Shown one piece after another: positions 14,581-26,381 of a stretch of DNA of 64,000 nt. This DNA is from Sipunculus nudus (taxonomy: Eukaryota > Annelida > Sipuncula > Golfingiida > Sipunculidae), in contig CM049309.1 in the NCBI GenBank assembly GCA_026874595.1, forward strand, positions 55,030,079 through 55,094,078, read 5' to 3'. The first letter of the stretch is position 1. Each line of letters starts with the position of its first letter. The notes beneath the pieces are model-generated. The model did no database searches, was not told where the DNA came from, and was given only the letters and a program-made list of their open reading frames with translations. The position numbers and the translations under genes are program-made.

Positions 14581-14582
<2 letters not shown>

Positions 14583-15115
14583 AAATCAATGTAGATATTA
14601 GATATACAATAACATTATAATTTTTTCTTACATGCTTCTATATCCCACCTCCTCTGAACATATACAAATGTCGGAAAGCCAATCTGATAAAAGCATATAC
14701 GTAAATTTCCTTTTGTTTATACCCTGTTCAAAAATTGGCCAAAGTGGGATTAAAAGATAACAAATGAATATATGTATACAAGAGCAAGTGTTAGACACAA
14801 ACAGTGTATATATATGGTTATATAAAATCTTAATTGAAGCATCACTCAGTTATTGCCTGTGCTATATACCAAACCCGAACGCACGTAAATATACTATAGT
14901 AGTCTTTATAAAAACGCAGCGAAACGCGCTCAGGAAAATATTCTATAACTCGAAGAAACGAGAAAGAAATTTATAAGACAAGCTCGCTGTATTGATTTTC
15001 AGGATCACGGTTAGTTTATTAATGGTATAACTGTGTCCATGCAGCGCATATATAGGCTAAAGTATATATATCAAGATGGTAGATTTATCATGCAGGATAT
15101 ATAGTTTATCTATAC

Positions 15116-15118
<3 letters not shown>

Positions 15119-15207
<89 letters not shown>
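15119..15207. repeat. (TA)n microsatellite
   Basis: Nearly pure TA, about 89 bases. Confidence 0.97.
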
Positions 15208-15210
<3 letters not shown>

Positions 15211-15237
15211 CCCTTCTCAGTCTGGGGATATAGTAGT

Positions 15238-15390
15238 CAGGGGCGAATCCAGAATTTAGGAAAAAGGAGGGGTCCACCCATGCAGTATAGGACTAATGAC
15301 AAAACCTAGGACTAATAAAAGGTTCCTAGGTCCCGGTGCGCGGTGGCTGAGGTCCGGTCCCTTAGATCTCTCCCCTGGATCCGCTTCTGG
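15238..15390. mobile_element. Small hAT-like MITE
   Basis: Left CAGGGGCGAATCCAGAA is the imperfect inverse of the right TGGATCCGCTTCTGG. About 153 bp, bordered on the right by AGT repeats, so a target duplication cannot be read reliably. Confidence 0.45.
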
Positions 15391-15434
15391 TAGTTATAGT
15401 AGTAGCAGTAGTAGTAGTAGTGGAAGTAATAGCA

Positions 15435-15437
15435 GTG

Positions 15438-15475
<38 letters not shown>

Positions 15476-15504
15476 ATGGTGTGCGCGCGCGTGTGTGTGT
15501 GTGT
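15435..15504. repeat. TA / TG / CG microsatellite
   Basis: ATATAT, then GTGTGT, GCGCGC and GTGTGT runs. Confidence 0.95.
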
Positions 15505-15766
15505 AACTCCTTGTCGTTAATATTATAATCCACCGACAGGTTTTACAAATTTAGATTTGAGCGCAGTTTTCAAAATATCAGCAAATGCACCTTGTTTATT
15601 TTTCTTTTTTTTTTTTACCGGGATGTAGAAAAGGAAGGCCATCCAGAGTGAGTGACCTTTTTTTATTTATGAAGTTTGCTTGATATTTTTTGTCGCGGGT
15701 ATGGCTCTCTTGCGTCCCTGAAGGTGCACACCTCGAGTATCCCCTCTCCTAATATTATAGCCGCTC

Positions 15767-16743
15767 AAAGCTGCGTTTACCGGGCGCTCAGTATGCGGTA
15801 TATGCTGTAGGCGGCATGAGACACGCGGTTAAATGGAATTCTCAGAGGAGAAATGGATCCGCATACCGCGCGCGGTATGGCGCCCATGCATGCATGGGCT
15901 CTGGTTACTATATATGCACGAACTACTGTTGTCCAAATATTTTTTTCGCTCTAGTTATTTTATCATAAAGCGTTTACCGTGCCCGCGATATGCGGTATGC
16001 GGCAAGAGACATGCGGTTAAATGGAATTCTCAGAGGAGAATTGGATCCGCATATCGCGCGCGGTCTAGCGCCCATGCATGCATGGGCTCTGGTTACTATA
16101 TATGCATGGACTACTGTTGTCCTGTACCATGACTAAGACGGGCCCCGACTCAGTCATGCACGCTACATAAGGGAAAGAATCTGCAGCGCGACCCTTAACC
16201 AGGGTCGCGCATAATGAAAGGAAAAACCCAAAAATCCTAAACCATGCAGACTTAATAATTTACTGCGATGGAAAGACCAATGGTAAATGACTTGTTGGTG
16301 GCTGAATAACATCTTCATATAATGCAGTAGTTATGATAATCACCTAGAATACCAGACATGTCAAGCGTATTACCTTGTCACTTATAGTGCTAACCCCCAT
16401 ACATGGGTCCTCCGTTTATGTATACAATGATGGAGGATTCAAGGGAGTTTCGAAGTATCTTTGCTCAAGTATGATATTTATTTAAGCCATATTTTACCTT
16501 TTTGTGTATTATGTGGACCAGATAAGACATTTTTTCGGTCATTCCGCTCCTAGTTGCAGAAACATTACTCGTTTACTCGTCCACGACGTTGTATGGATGT
16601 GTAACTGGTGTAAGGAATGTCAACTCGTGACCACAACCAGAACTACAGATGCAGCGCGACCTAGCGGGATTTGACATCATCGGGCCCATATATATCGCAG
16701 TGATTCGCAGATCGCATACCGCGCGCCCGGAAAACGCAGCTTT
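15767..16743. repeat. GC-rich direct duplication enclosed by an inverted pair
   Basis: Units 15772-15934 and 15970-16122 share GCGTTTACC, GCGGTTAAATGGAATTCTCA and GCCCATGCATGCATGGGCTC. An inverted partial copy (16714-16743) matches the left edge (15767-15796). A perfect 10-bp stem, GCGCGACCCT/AGGGTCGCGC with a 5-base loop, lies at about 16185-16209. A foldback-type element is possible. Confidence 0.6.
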
Positions 16744-17571
16744 ATAATTCCATCTTCCCATATACACTTTTCTCTGGAGGTCTTACGTTCCATTCCTATC
16801 AGTATAATTTTAGTTGAAGCTTGTATACAGATGATAAAAGGATACAACATGTCCTGCTGTTTATTTACGACTCGAGCCCTGTCCGGTTCGCCCGGGAAGT
16901 ATGGAGTATTGAATTACAGGAGGCCACGGGGATCACTCAGTCTTCAAGACAGAAAATGCAATCAACCTCACAGCCATGGGAACAAGCTACTGATAGAAAA
17001 AAACTTGGAACGTAAAATGGCCTTGGATTAATGGTGGTGGAGTAGAGCTTTTTGTCGACAGTTCCTACCCCGCAGATAAATAATCTAATTCCAGGCGGCC
17101 AACATGCGCCTCTTGAACGTACGCGGCGTTGTCCGGAGGCACGGACTTCACCGATCTCATCGGTCTGTTGTACTTTAACAATCTGTCTGAGAAAAGGGAA
17201 GCCAACACATACAGGGCCGGGGAATTGTGCTTTTATGAAAGCAGGGTCAAAAGGGCGAACAGAACCACTTGAAGAACACTCAGCAATGCGGTGACCCGTT
17301 CCCCATACCTTTTGATATGAGAATGTCTTTCTGTTTTCCTCTCAGTGTACATTAGGTTGCCGGTATACACGCCGGTTTCCGCCACTCGAGTTGGCCTCAG
17401 AAGGCGTGGACCCATTCACTATATTATGATGTAAGACATGTAACACACATACACACCCACCATGGAAGCCAAACACATATATACAAGTGTGCAGGATTAC
17501 ATGTATGCGTGTATGTGTTCAATTAACATGGCTTAATCATTAATTGCTGCCTTTTATAATAACAACTTGAA

Positions 17572-17635
<64 letters not shown>

Positions 17636-18581
17636 ATAAATTAATATACCTTGGGATAATAGTAAGAATCTATAAGAATAATCATTTCCCTTTGCCAAAT
17701 ACGATTTAGTCGGCATAGTTGGTTGGTTTGTATGTTATTAACATTGTTTAAAAGTGTTAAACGGATCTTAATGAACTTTGTAGAGAGGTACGGTAACAGC
17801 TAGGGAGGAAATACAGCCTCCGTGTTTTATGGTATAATCTGGATAACAAAAGCTTGATCAGGATCCTGTAAAGTTATGACTGTGACTGCTTTCTTAATAA
17901 ATACATCGTACGACAGGAGATCAAACAAAAGAGGAAACGTGTATTGCTCGCTCTATATGATGAAAAACAAATTCAGTGGTAGAAAATCTAGCAAAGTATA
18001 TTTTTTTTTATCGTTACAATCTAAAAAAAAAATAAAAATTTGTTCGAGAGAATGAAGAATCTTATACCATTTCTTTGTAATGCCCAAAGTATATGCAGAA
18101 CCAAAAATGAGGGTTACTGAAAAGTCATACCGAAATGAACCTAGACTTCAACATATTCGTTAGGAAAAGAACGTCACAACAATGTGTGTTAAAATACTGA
18201 TATATGGGGTCATATACTTACATTTTGAGGTAAACAGTGCGATATTCAATGAGGCTTTGTTATTGATCCAAACATCTAAAAGGTTTCAGACGAATACTGA
18301 ATCAAAATTTAGGGAAGAGTCATAAAAAGACTTGTATTTGGGGGGGGGGGGTTCTCTGCGCTTCATGCATACATTCTTCATATCTGAGTTGATGGTTTTA
18401 TTATAAGATAACAAAGCCTTACATGATCTTAATTAAATTATATGTTAATTTATTTAAACGTGATAGCTCATGCATAATTTGAAAAATATCTAGAAAAGGG
18501 GAAAATGGATCAGAAGCAATTTTACTTTTACACGAAATTAGGCTTACAAATTATAAAGAAGTCGATGCATTTACATATATA
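16744..18581. other. Gene-free stretch with TA microsatellite
   Basis: A TA run lies at 17575-17631 and a G run near 18341. No gene recognised. Confidence 0.45.
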
Positions 18582-19426
18582 CAGTCCGTCCCGTTTAATT
18601 GAATGTCGTATTTGTAAACCGGTTATATCCATTTAAGCGGGCTATTCAAATAAACGGGGTGTTTATCTTCAAGGTTGTAGCCGTCACTATAATACTATGA
18701 ATTGCTATTGGATGGCCTGCGTGTGTTTCTCGTATTATTCAGAAGGATCCGAATTATTTGTTTTGGAATTTTTTATTTAATGGTGTTTCAATTCATTATT
18801 TTATATATTTTATTCATTTATATAATTTCTACAAATTCTACGGAAATATACTGTATATTCACCTATTTGCATTAATTATTGATAAAAAACTATCCTACTG
18901 CCAATGGTTGACATCTTACCGATCATGTGAATATATCAAATGTTGTCAAAGGTTTACTATGGTTCTTCAAGGATTTTGATTTATCATAAAACATTTTATT
19001 TGTTTCAACTATAGAAATAGAAAATTACTGTGCATTCACCTGTTCGTGTATTTTTTCTATAAAAAGCGATGCTACAAAATGGCTGACAGCTGAATGATTA
19101 CGTGAATGTGTCAAAGGTCACAAAGATTCCTAAAAGATTTTGATATTATAACACATAGTCTTCTTTTTAATTTTAAAAATATTTTCTGCACGTTTACCTG
19201 TTCGCGTGGTCTTAAAAAAACGACGTTTCTGGAAAACGTCACCTTTCCGCCAGAGATCGTTTCTACTCAAAACCATTGTGAGCACAATGATGTATACATT
19301 TATCAGACATTCATAAAAACGAAGAATTTTATTAAGAAGACATAGGAAAAGATTTTGTTTTTCATTATTTTATAAAATTAAACGGGGTATACAATTAAAC
19401 GATATAAATTTAAGCAGGACCGACTG
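18582..19426. mobile_element. 845 bp TA-flanked pogo-like element
   Basis: Starts CAGTCCGTCCCGTTTAATTG and ends with the inverse of CAGTCGGTCCTGCTTAAATT, flanked by TA on both sides. AAACGGGG words sit just inside both ends. The interior has two to three decayed tandem units around ACCTGTTCG...GAATGTGTCAAAGG. No transposase. Confidence 0.65.
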
Positions 19427-20514
19427 TATACCCTTTAGTTACATGATAACTTCACTCATCCATATCATTCACATTCAATCAACTGCTTCGTACAAAAAAA
19501 TTCATTACATTTTTAAAGCAGACAGCATGTTTAATTTATAAGAGGAGACCAAGGAAGCACTTATGTTAATGTTTACGCATTAAAGATTCCGGTAGTTGTT
19601 TGATTGTAAGGGCAATATTCTGCGATATTTATCACAAAATGTTCCCTTTACACTGCAAGTTTTAATTAAAAAAAAACCTTTAGGATAGCAGCATATCCCT
19701 CCCTCTATATTTTATTCTGCAGTGTGATAAAAATGATTCATGTAATCAAATACGCAGATTTATTAACTCTTTTTAAGTTAAAATGATAAACTTATATTGA
19801 ATGAATAAATGTTTATTGAGACCTATTTGGCGTTTAATTATTAATAAAATAATCGCACAGTGGACGTTAATTAAAAAATTAAAGAAATTAAAGATAAAAA
19901 TTAATATTTATTCTAACTGTACTAAACATTTATGCTTGCATGCATTGAAATTTTTCAAGTGAAAAAAAGTTTTCATTTTGTCACCAGTACACAAGTGTCC
20001 GATGTGTACATGATAAAGAATAAAAAGATTTATAATGGAAAAAAGAACGGAAAATTCACGCATCCCCCCCCCCCCCCCCCCGAGCCCCGCCCACTTTTTC
20101 AAATGCTTGGCCCCCCAAATAGACCAGATCTGACGCTGACCTTTTACCTCGCCTTATCTCCGACCTGATGTGTACACATATGTTCAGCATAGGTATGTGT
20201 AAGGTAGTCGGTTTAATTAACTCTGACAGTCATTTCATCAGGCATTCCTATGTCAAGTGTTACAGATTAATTCTATGATTTCTGGATAGTTGGTCCCCGA
20301 CACAGCTATTTGTGAATGTCACTGTGTCAGGACATCGCGCGGCAGTTCTGTCCTGGTTCAGGGAGCAGTCATGTGACCTGCTTCAGCTTCGTCTGGATTT
20401 ACAAGTTCATCACGTCTTGTACAGGTGATAATGTGAATATACTTCCGTAATATGAGATCAGATTGGTGGATATTAATATATAAAAAAAAATTCCCCTTAA
20501 TTAATAGATTAATT
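19427..20514. other. Gene-free stretch
   Basis: AT-rich; a C run at about 20064-20081. No gene recognised. Confidence 0.4.
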
Positions 20515-21310
20515 CCTTCAATATTCTTCAAGCATTATACTGTTCATGCTTTAAATAACACAGTTTTTTTTACTGTTCTGATACATAATATTGTGCATGA
20601 TTCAGCAATCACATATTTCCTATAATCGCATTATAAAATTCTTCATACATGTATGTTATTGTTCACGATTTAGTGGTCACACTTTTCACACCACTTATAA
20701 CCATTAAATAGCCTATATAAATCAGCAGTCATTTCCTTTTTTTACCGCATTAATATTAAATATATAAACTTATTTATTTTACATGGATTGTGTATACAAA
20801 TAGTTGTAAGTAATCGCGGCACTCTCTTTGGCTCGGGTGGTGGTGTTCGCTGAACTATAGAGGTGGAGGAAACCGGAGGACCCGGAGAAATCCACCGGCC
20901 TTGGACGAGCAACTACTGCCCACTCTCTTGTATATATAATATATAGCCATGCCAGGGATCGAACCCGGGTCGTCAGCGGAGAGAGCCGACATTTTTTACC
21001 CCTCGACTGTCCATGTATGTTATTGCTCACGATTTGGTAGTTACACTTTTCATAACCACTTATTTCTCCTAACACATAACATGACCCATAAATCAGCAGT
21101 CACATTTTTTTCCGAACCCATAAATATTCTTCATACATGTATGTTATTATTGCTCACGATTTAGTAGCCAGATTTTTCCTAACCGCAGTAATGTTCTCCT
21201 ATAACATGTTATTGCTCGTTATTTTTAGTCACATTTCCTTACTGCGATAGTTATATTCTTCGGCTAACGCTCACGATTTATGGGCACATTTTCCTTTTCA
21301 TATTAATGTT
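20515..21310. repeat. Decayed ~80-90 bp tandem array interrupted by a SINE-like element
   Basis: Recurring text includes TTCTTCATACATGTATGTTA, CACGATTTAGT and CAGCAGTCA, on both sides of the insertion at 20760-21014. Confidence 0.6.
20760..21014 (-). mobile_element. SINE-like (tRNA-derived) copy A
   Basis: Read on the minus strand, it opens GACAGTCGAGGGG and contains the B-box-like GACCCGGGTTCGATCCC about 30 bases on. It then has CTCCGGTTTCCTCCACC in the body and a tail ACAATCCATGTAAAATAAAT. A second copy lies at 60350-60586. Confidence 0.6.
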
Positions 21311-23450
21311 CTTCAACGAAAATAATTACTGACGATGTAAGTCACTAATTTAATTTTTGTTATTTTTTGTTTTGTTTTGATATGACAAATATAATTCCGC
21401 GCAGAAGTGTTTAAATGCAAGGTCTGGTACTTCGTTAAAATTTGTTTGGAACTCCAAATTGTAAAAAGAAGGCGGACCTTGATGTACAGTATGCTTATAC
21501 TATGCGAAGAAGGAAATGTCGCCTGCAGCAAGTAAAGTGTAGTCTGCTATAACATTTTGCTTAATAAAACCACGCTATCTGATCCTAGTGAAATTAACCC
21601 GTTAGCTGTTATCCAACGTGTTAACCATCTGTCAGTAAGAAGCGGCGCACATCGCTGTATTTAAGCTCATTACGAATGAAACAGAAAAAGTCATATGTAT
21701 ATATATATACTAGTATATCATTTCCAGCCTGTGTACGTACTTACATATCATGTTTCATTTTTTTAGCTGGGTCCATTATGTAATATTAAGGGTGATAGTC
21801 TTACCTCATCGGCCCTGGTTACACAGGCGACCGCAGTCATCGGATGAAGGCCTTCAGTGCTGCGTTCTAACTCAGCCGTCCAGTACAGGCTTTATCAGCA
21901 CCTCCAGTATCAACAATACACCGGTATCAGCTTATCACTGAGCCCTAAGTATCCACTCGCGAGTTTACAGTATGTGTCAGTTACTTGTGCGCGAAGCTTA
22001 AATTCATGTCCCCAGCTACAGAATAAATATGTCCGTCGTGGAGTGTGATGAAAAGTTCAAGGTGCTCCGAGTTGGAGAAATGTGCAGTAATTGCTTAAGC
22101 TAAAGCACTCCGCCTGGAGTAACAGGGCGCGACAGACAAAAACAAACACACACGCTCCAGTCCAAGGAAGCGGCCCCACGTGTTAGCCCTAAGTAGGAAT
22201 CATTAGCGACACTGTTTATATATTGTGGTTCAAGACCTCCCGATCCAATTGTCAAAAAATAGGTGGTAAATTGGCACTAGGTGTGCACTGTTGGGAAGGA
22301 AGGCCACACGCCAAGAACGGACAAAGTTTTACCCCTCCCCGCTTCCTGGCACAACTTGTCCTGGTTGCTACCCTCACCCTCACCCCGTCCCGTATTTCTA
22401 GCAGTAGAGTGACAATAAAAGGTGGGGGCATCGAAAGAGGCAAATAAACATCACCTGTTGACATTCGTAATGGTTTCCTCTATTTTCACACGTGGAAGCT
22501 ATGAAACAGCGCGGCTCATTTGTTGTTGGCACGATTGGCCTCGCCCGCCTGACAGTACAGAAGAATGAAAGCAAACACCTACAAGGATCGTTCTCACGTT
22601 AACTTTATAAGACGCTAAGGGTTGGAGAAAATCAACGGATTAAGGTTAGGGCGAGATGTAACCTGTATACAAGTAGCAGTAGCAATACCCCCTACTGTCA
22701 ATTTGTTCTGCTACTTACCTGGCCGCTTGTAACTAAATGCTACTGCTCCCGAATACCTGAAGTGCCTAAAACACCTGTACAAATTCCTGTAATGGATTTT
22801 CTGAAATTCCCTTCCCGCCCTTAACATTTTCTTTCGCAGGTTCACTTTTTATAGACTACATCCGATTTCGTATCACGACAAATCCGTGAAATCTGACTTC
22901 GTGTGTACACAAGATATGTTTTCAAACTGAAAACGGGAAGGTTATTGAAACCACTGATTTGTTGGAAGCGCATTCTGGTGGCAACATAACTGCAGGGCAC
23001 GAGTAAACATTGCTGTACAGTTAATCCGTCTATAACAACTTTCCCTTTCTTAATGGACATCACGGGATTACAAGGTTGAGTCTAAACTGGTAAGGCCGGC
23101 ACCCCTTTTATATACCGAACATAAACCATTAATTTGACGGCCGAACAGAGTCTGTGGCCATGCCCAAGGAAAAGGGGAATTGCCATTTCTTTAATCAGGT
23201 GCTTAGCCAAATGGTGTCAAAACCTGATTTACAACCTCTCGACTCTCACTCAAATGACTTGGGCAAAATGTAAATATAATGTAATAATATCATTCATTAG
23301 ACACCTACACGAACCCTATTGTTCTCAAGCCGTGTGTCTAATCTCAGGGAGCAATGGCTCCAGTTTCACCAAACCTTTACATATTAGAAATTAAGTGAAA
23401 CGGCTGTTAATTTTCTTATTACGAGCACTGCACTCATGCAGCTGTTTGTC
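21311..23450. other. Gene-free stretch left of the duplication
   Basis: 21730-22560 is less AT-rich than average but shows no convincing exon. A short TA run sits at 21697-21710. Confidence 0.4.
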
Positions 23451-24862
23451 GGTGACAAAAAAAAGTCTACGCTATGCAGCAATGGATCACCACAGATCAT
23501 AGGAGCATTCAGATACATTCCCTGAGCGCAATCTACGGTGCCCCCTGTGTGTGCATAGCAGAACTATCATTTGGGCTGCATTAAATTACTGTTTAGCAGA
23601 TGGATGCTGCTGACGTGTGTTTAGTCCTGTTACATTGACTGAAATCATGTGTACTAAAACGTGAAGAATGGCATGTAATCTAGAAGGATAATTTATGAAT
23701 GTTTAAAGAGGGGCGATTCATACATGGATATTGACGGGGTGGTCGTTTTCTTGAATTGAGATAAGGATGTGTGTATGGAGGCAATAGAGGGTCATGGTAT
23801 TATCATAATTACCACCGCAGTCGCACAGACAGACCAGCAAAACCTGTCCATATATAATGTTGTCTGTGCATTTAATAATACTTAAAATAGAGATCAGCCA
23901 TGCTGCCCTCTGGAGGCGGGTCATTTAACTAATGTTCATGTATTTGTGAAGTTGGCCAAGTTCACACAGCTGTACATAGAGACAAACATCCGATTTCTCA
24001 TTTGTTCCCGACATTAAAACGTCTTGGACGTCCCTGTTAACTGTTTCTGATTTGGCTACAATTTCAAGAATTTACAATTTTGAGAATTTACAATTTCTCA
24101 AAAGCTGTTAACTAATGATACACCTTTTCATAGCCAAGGCTACAATTCAAATATTTAGACAGGTCATCATTTTCAATTTTGTTTTGACACCAGTGAGGAA
24201 GTTAACTGTTCAAACAGAATTATGAAGGAGAATGTACACATTTTCATGGACTCGTTTCTATTATAAAGAAGAAGCCTGTGAGTCTGGTAAAATGGTATAA
24301 ATATTTAATAATTTGATAAGAATAATCATTATAAATACACCCCAAACTTAAGTATGAACCAGAACCATTCATGGTTTGTTAATGTCTACACCTTGGGCAA
24401 ATGTATTTTATGATGCACAATTAGGTCAAACTAATTACAACAACTAATTCAAAATCTATATTTTATTAAATAAAAGTGTATAAAAAGCGGAATGACATAC
24501 ATGTATTTACAGAATGATGAGGATCACATTTTTAAATGAGTTTGAAAAAATATTCACAGCCCAATACTCTAATGCTGAAATACCTTTGACCCTTTGTTAC
24601 CCTGTCATGGTAAGACTAAGGGGTGGATAAAAGCAACCATGTGTTGAGTCTGTGCCCTTATGATTTAAGAAATATCAGTTCAGTGATGGACTATTCACAG
24701 TAAAATCAAGCTGATTCAATCTATGGTTGAGAAATATGAACTTCTGCAAGTAAACTACCAGAATTTAAGACTTAAATTCAATATATGTAACACAGCAACA
24801 ACAAAAGAGAGAACAAACATGTAGCCGATGAGAACTAGAACACTTGTGACAGGTGGAGTTAG
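23451..24862. repeat. Tandem duplication, copy A (1412 bp)
   Basis: Nearly identical to 24869-26274. I can see five single-base differences and one 6-base difference (GAGTCT present here, absent in copy B), roughly 99.6 percent identity. A short filler, GTGACA, separates the copies. Copy A carries a clipped second copy of the PIGW 3' end. A very recent duplication or an unresolved haplotype join would look the same. Confidence 0.95.
24755..24862 (-). pseudogene. Truncated duplicate of PIGW exon 7
   Basis: Within copy A, the last 36 codons of PIGW plus stop (at 24757-24755) are repeated without a splice acceptor or the first half of the exon. It has no route to expression except as part of a longer PIGW transcript, where it would lie in 3' flanking sequence. 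Confidence 0.9.
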
Positions 24863-24868
24863 GTGACA

Positions 24869-26274
24869 GGTGACAAAAAAAAGTCTACGCTATGCAGCAA
24901 TGGATCACCACAGATCATAGGAGCATTCAGATACATTCCCTGAGCGCAATCTACGGTGCCCCCTGTGTGTGCATAGCAGAACTATCATTTGGGCTGCATT
25001 AAATTACTGTTTAGCAGATGGATGCTGCTGACGTGTGTTTAGTCCTGTTACATTGACTGAAATCATGTGTACTAAAACGTGAAGAATGGCATGTAATCTA
25101 GAAGGATAATTTATGAATGTTTAAAGAGGGGCGATTCATACATGGATATTGACGGGGTGGTCGTTTTCTTGAATTGAGATAAGGATGTGTGTATGGAGGC
25201 AATAGAGGGTCATGGTATTATCATAATTACCACCGCAGTCGCACAGACAGACCAGCAAAACCTGTCCATATATAATGTTGTCTGTGCATTTAATAATACT
25301 TAAAATAGAGATCAGCCATGCTGCCCTCTGGAGGCGGGTCATTTAACTAATGTTCATGTATTTGTGAAGTTGGCCAAGTTCACACAGCTGTACATAGAGA
25401 CATACATCCGATTTCTCATTTGTTCCCGACATTAAAACGTCTTGGACGTCCCTGTTAACTGTTTCCGATTTGGCTACAATTTCAAGAATTTACAATTTTG
25501 AGAATTTACAATTTCTCAAAAGCTGTTAACTAATGATACACCTTTTCATAGCCAAGGCTACAATTCAAATATTTAGACAGGTCATCATTTTCAATTTTGT
25601 TTTGACACCAGTGAGGAAGTTAACTGTTCAAACAGAATTATGAAGGAGAATGTACACATTTTCATGGACTCGTTTCTATTATAATGAAGAAGCCTGTGAG
25701 TCTGGTAAAATGGTATAAATATTTAATAATTTGATAAGAATAATCATTATAAATACACCCCAAACTTAAGTATGAACCAGAACCATTCATGGTTTGTTAA
25801 TGTCTACACCTTGGGCAAATGTATTTTATGATGCACAATTAGGTCAAACTAATTACAACAACTAATTCAAAATCTATATTTTATTAAATAAAAGTGTATA
25901 AAAAGCGGAATGACATACATGTATTTACAGAATGATGAGGATCACATTTTTAAATGAGTTTGAAAAAATATTCACAGCCCAATACTCTAATGCTGAAATA
26001 CCTTTGACCCTTTGTTACCCTGTCATGGTAAGACTAAGGGGTGGATAAAAGCAACCATGTGTTGTGCCCTTATGATTTAAGAAATATCAGTTCAGTGATG
26101 GACTATTCACAGTAAAATCTAGCTGATTCAATCTATGGTTGAGAAATATGAACTTCAGCAAGTAAACTACCAGAATTTAAGACTTAAATTCAATATATGT
26201 AACACAGCAACAACAAAAGAGAGAACAAACATGTAGCCGATGAGAACTAGAACACTTGTGACAGGTGGAGTTAG
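24869..26274. repeat. Tandem duplication, copy B (contains the functional PIGW 3' end)
   Basis: Right-hand copy of the 1.4 kb duplication. Its right boundary falls inside PIGW coding exon 7, so the intact exon crosses it. Both copies also contain the word CAAGAATTTACAATTTTGAG twice in a local micro-repeat. Confidence 0.95.
25880..25885 (-). terminator. PIGW: Candidate PIGW polyadenylation signal AATAAA
   Basis: Reading the minus strand, AATAAA lies about 280 bases after the PIGW stop codon. The region is AT-rich, so the hexamer could be chance. The same site recurs in the duplicated copy near 24462-24467. Confidence 0.3.
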
Positions 26275-26381
26275 CAAAGTATTCATGGAAAAATTCACAG
26301 CTCCGGTCAGCAAGTTAGCCAACAGAAAGTAAAAAAGTCCATTTCTGTTAACTGCTTCCAGCAAGCAAAATCCTTTTGGAC
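26167..26381 (-). CDS. PIGW: PIGW coding exon 7 with stop codon (residues 416-486)
   Basis: Acceptor CTTTTTCAG at 26383-26382, stop TAG at 26169-26167. Encodes [20 protein letters not shown], then [17 protein letters not shown] and the last helix ending LKFW. The final 36 codons and everything downstream are repeated in the tandem duplication to the left. Confidence 0.94.

Noticed and set aside
20944-21000. tRNA gene
   Set aside because: Only a B-box-like segment within a dispersed repeat. The cloverleaf cannot be completed and a second degenerate copy exists, so SINE-like is the better call.
23718-25342. Two identical 68-codon frames
   Set aside because: Identical because they lie in the two copies of the tandem duplication. 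They fall in PIGW 3' flanking sequence and resemble no family.
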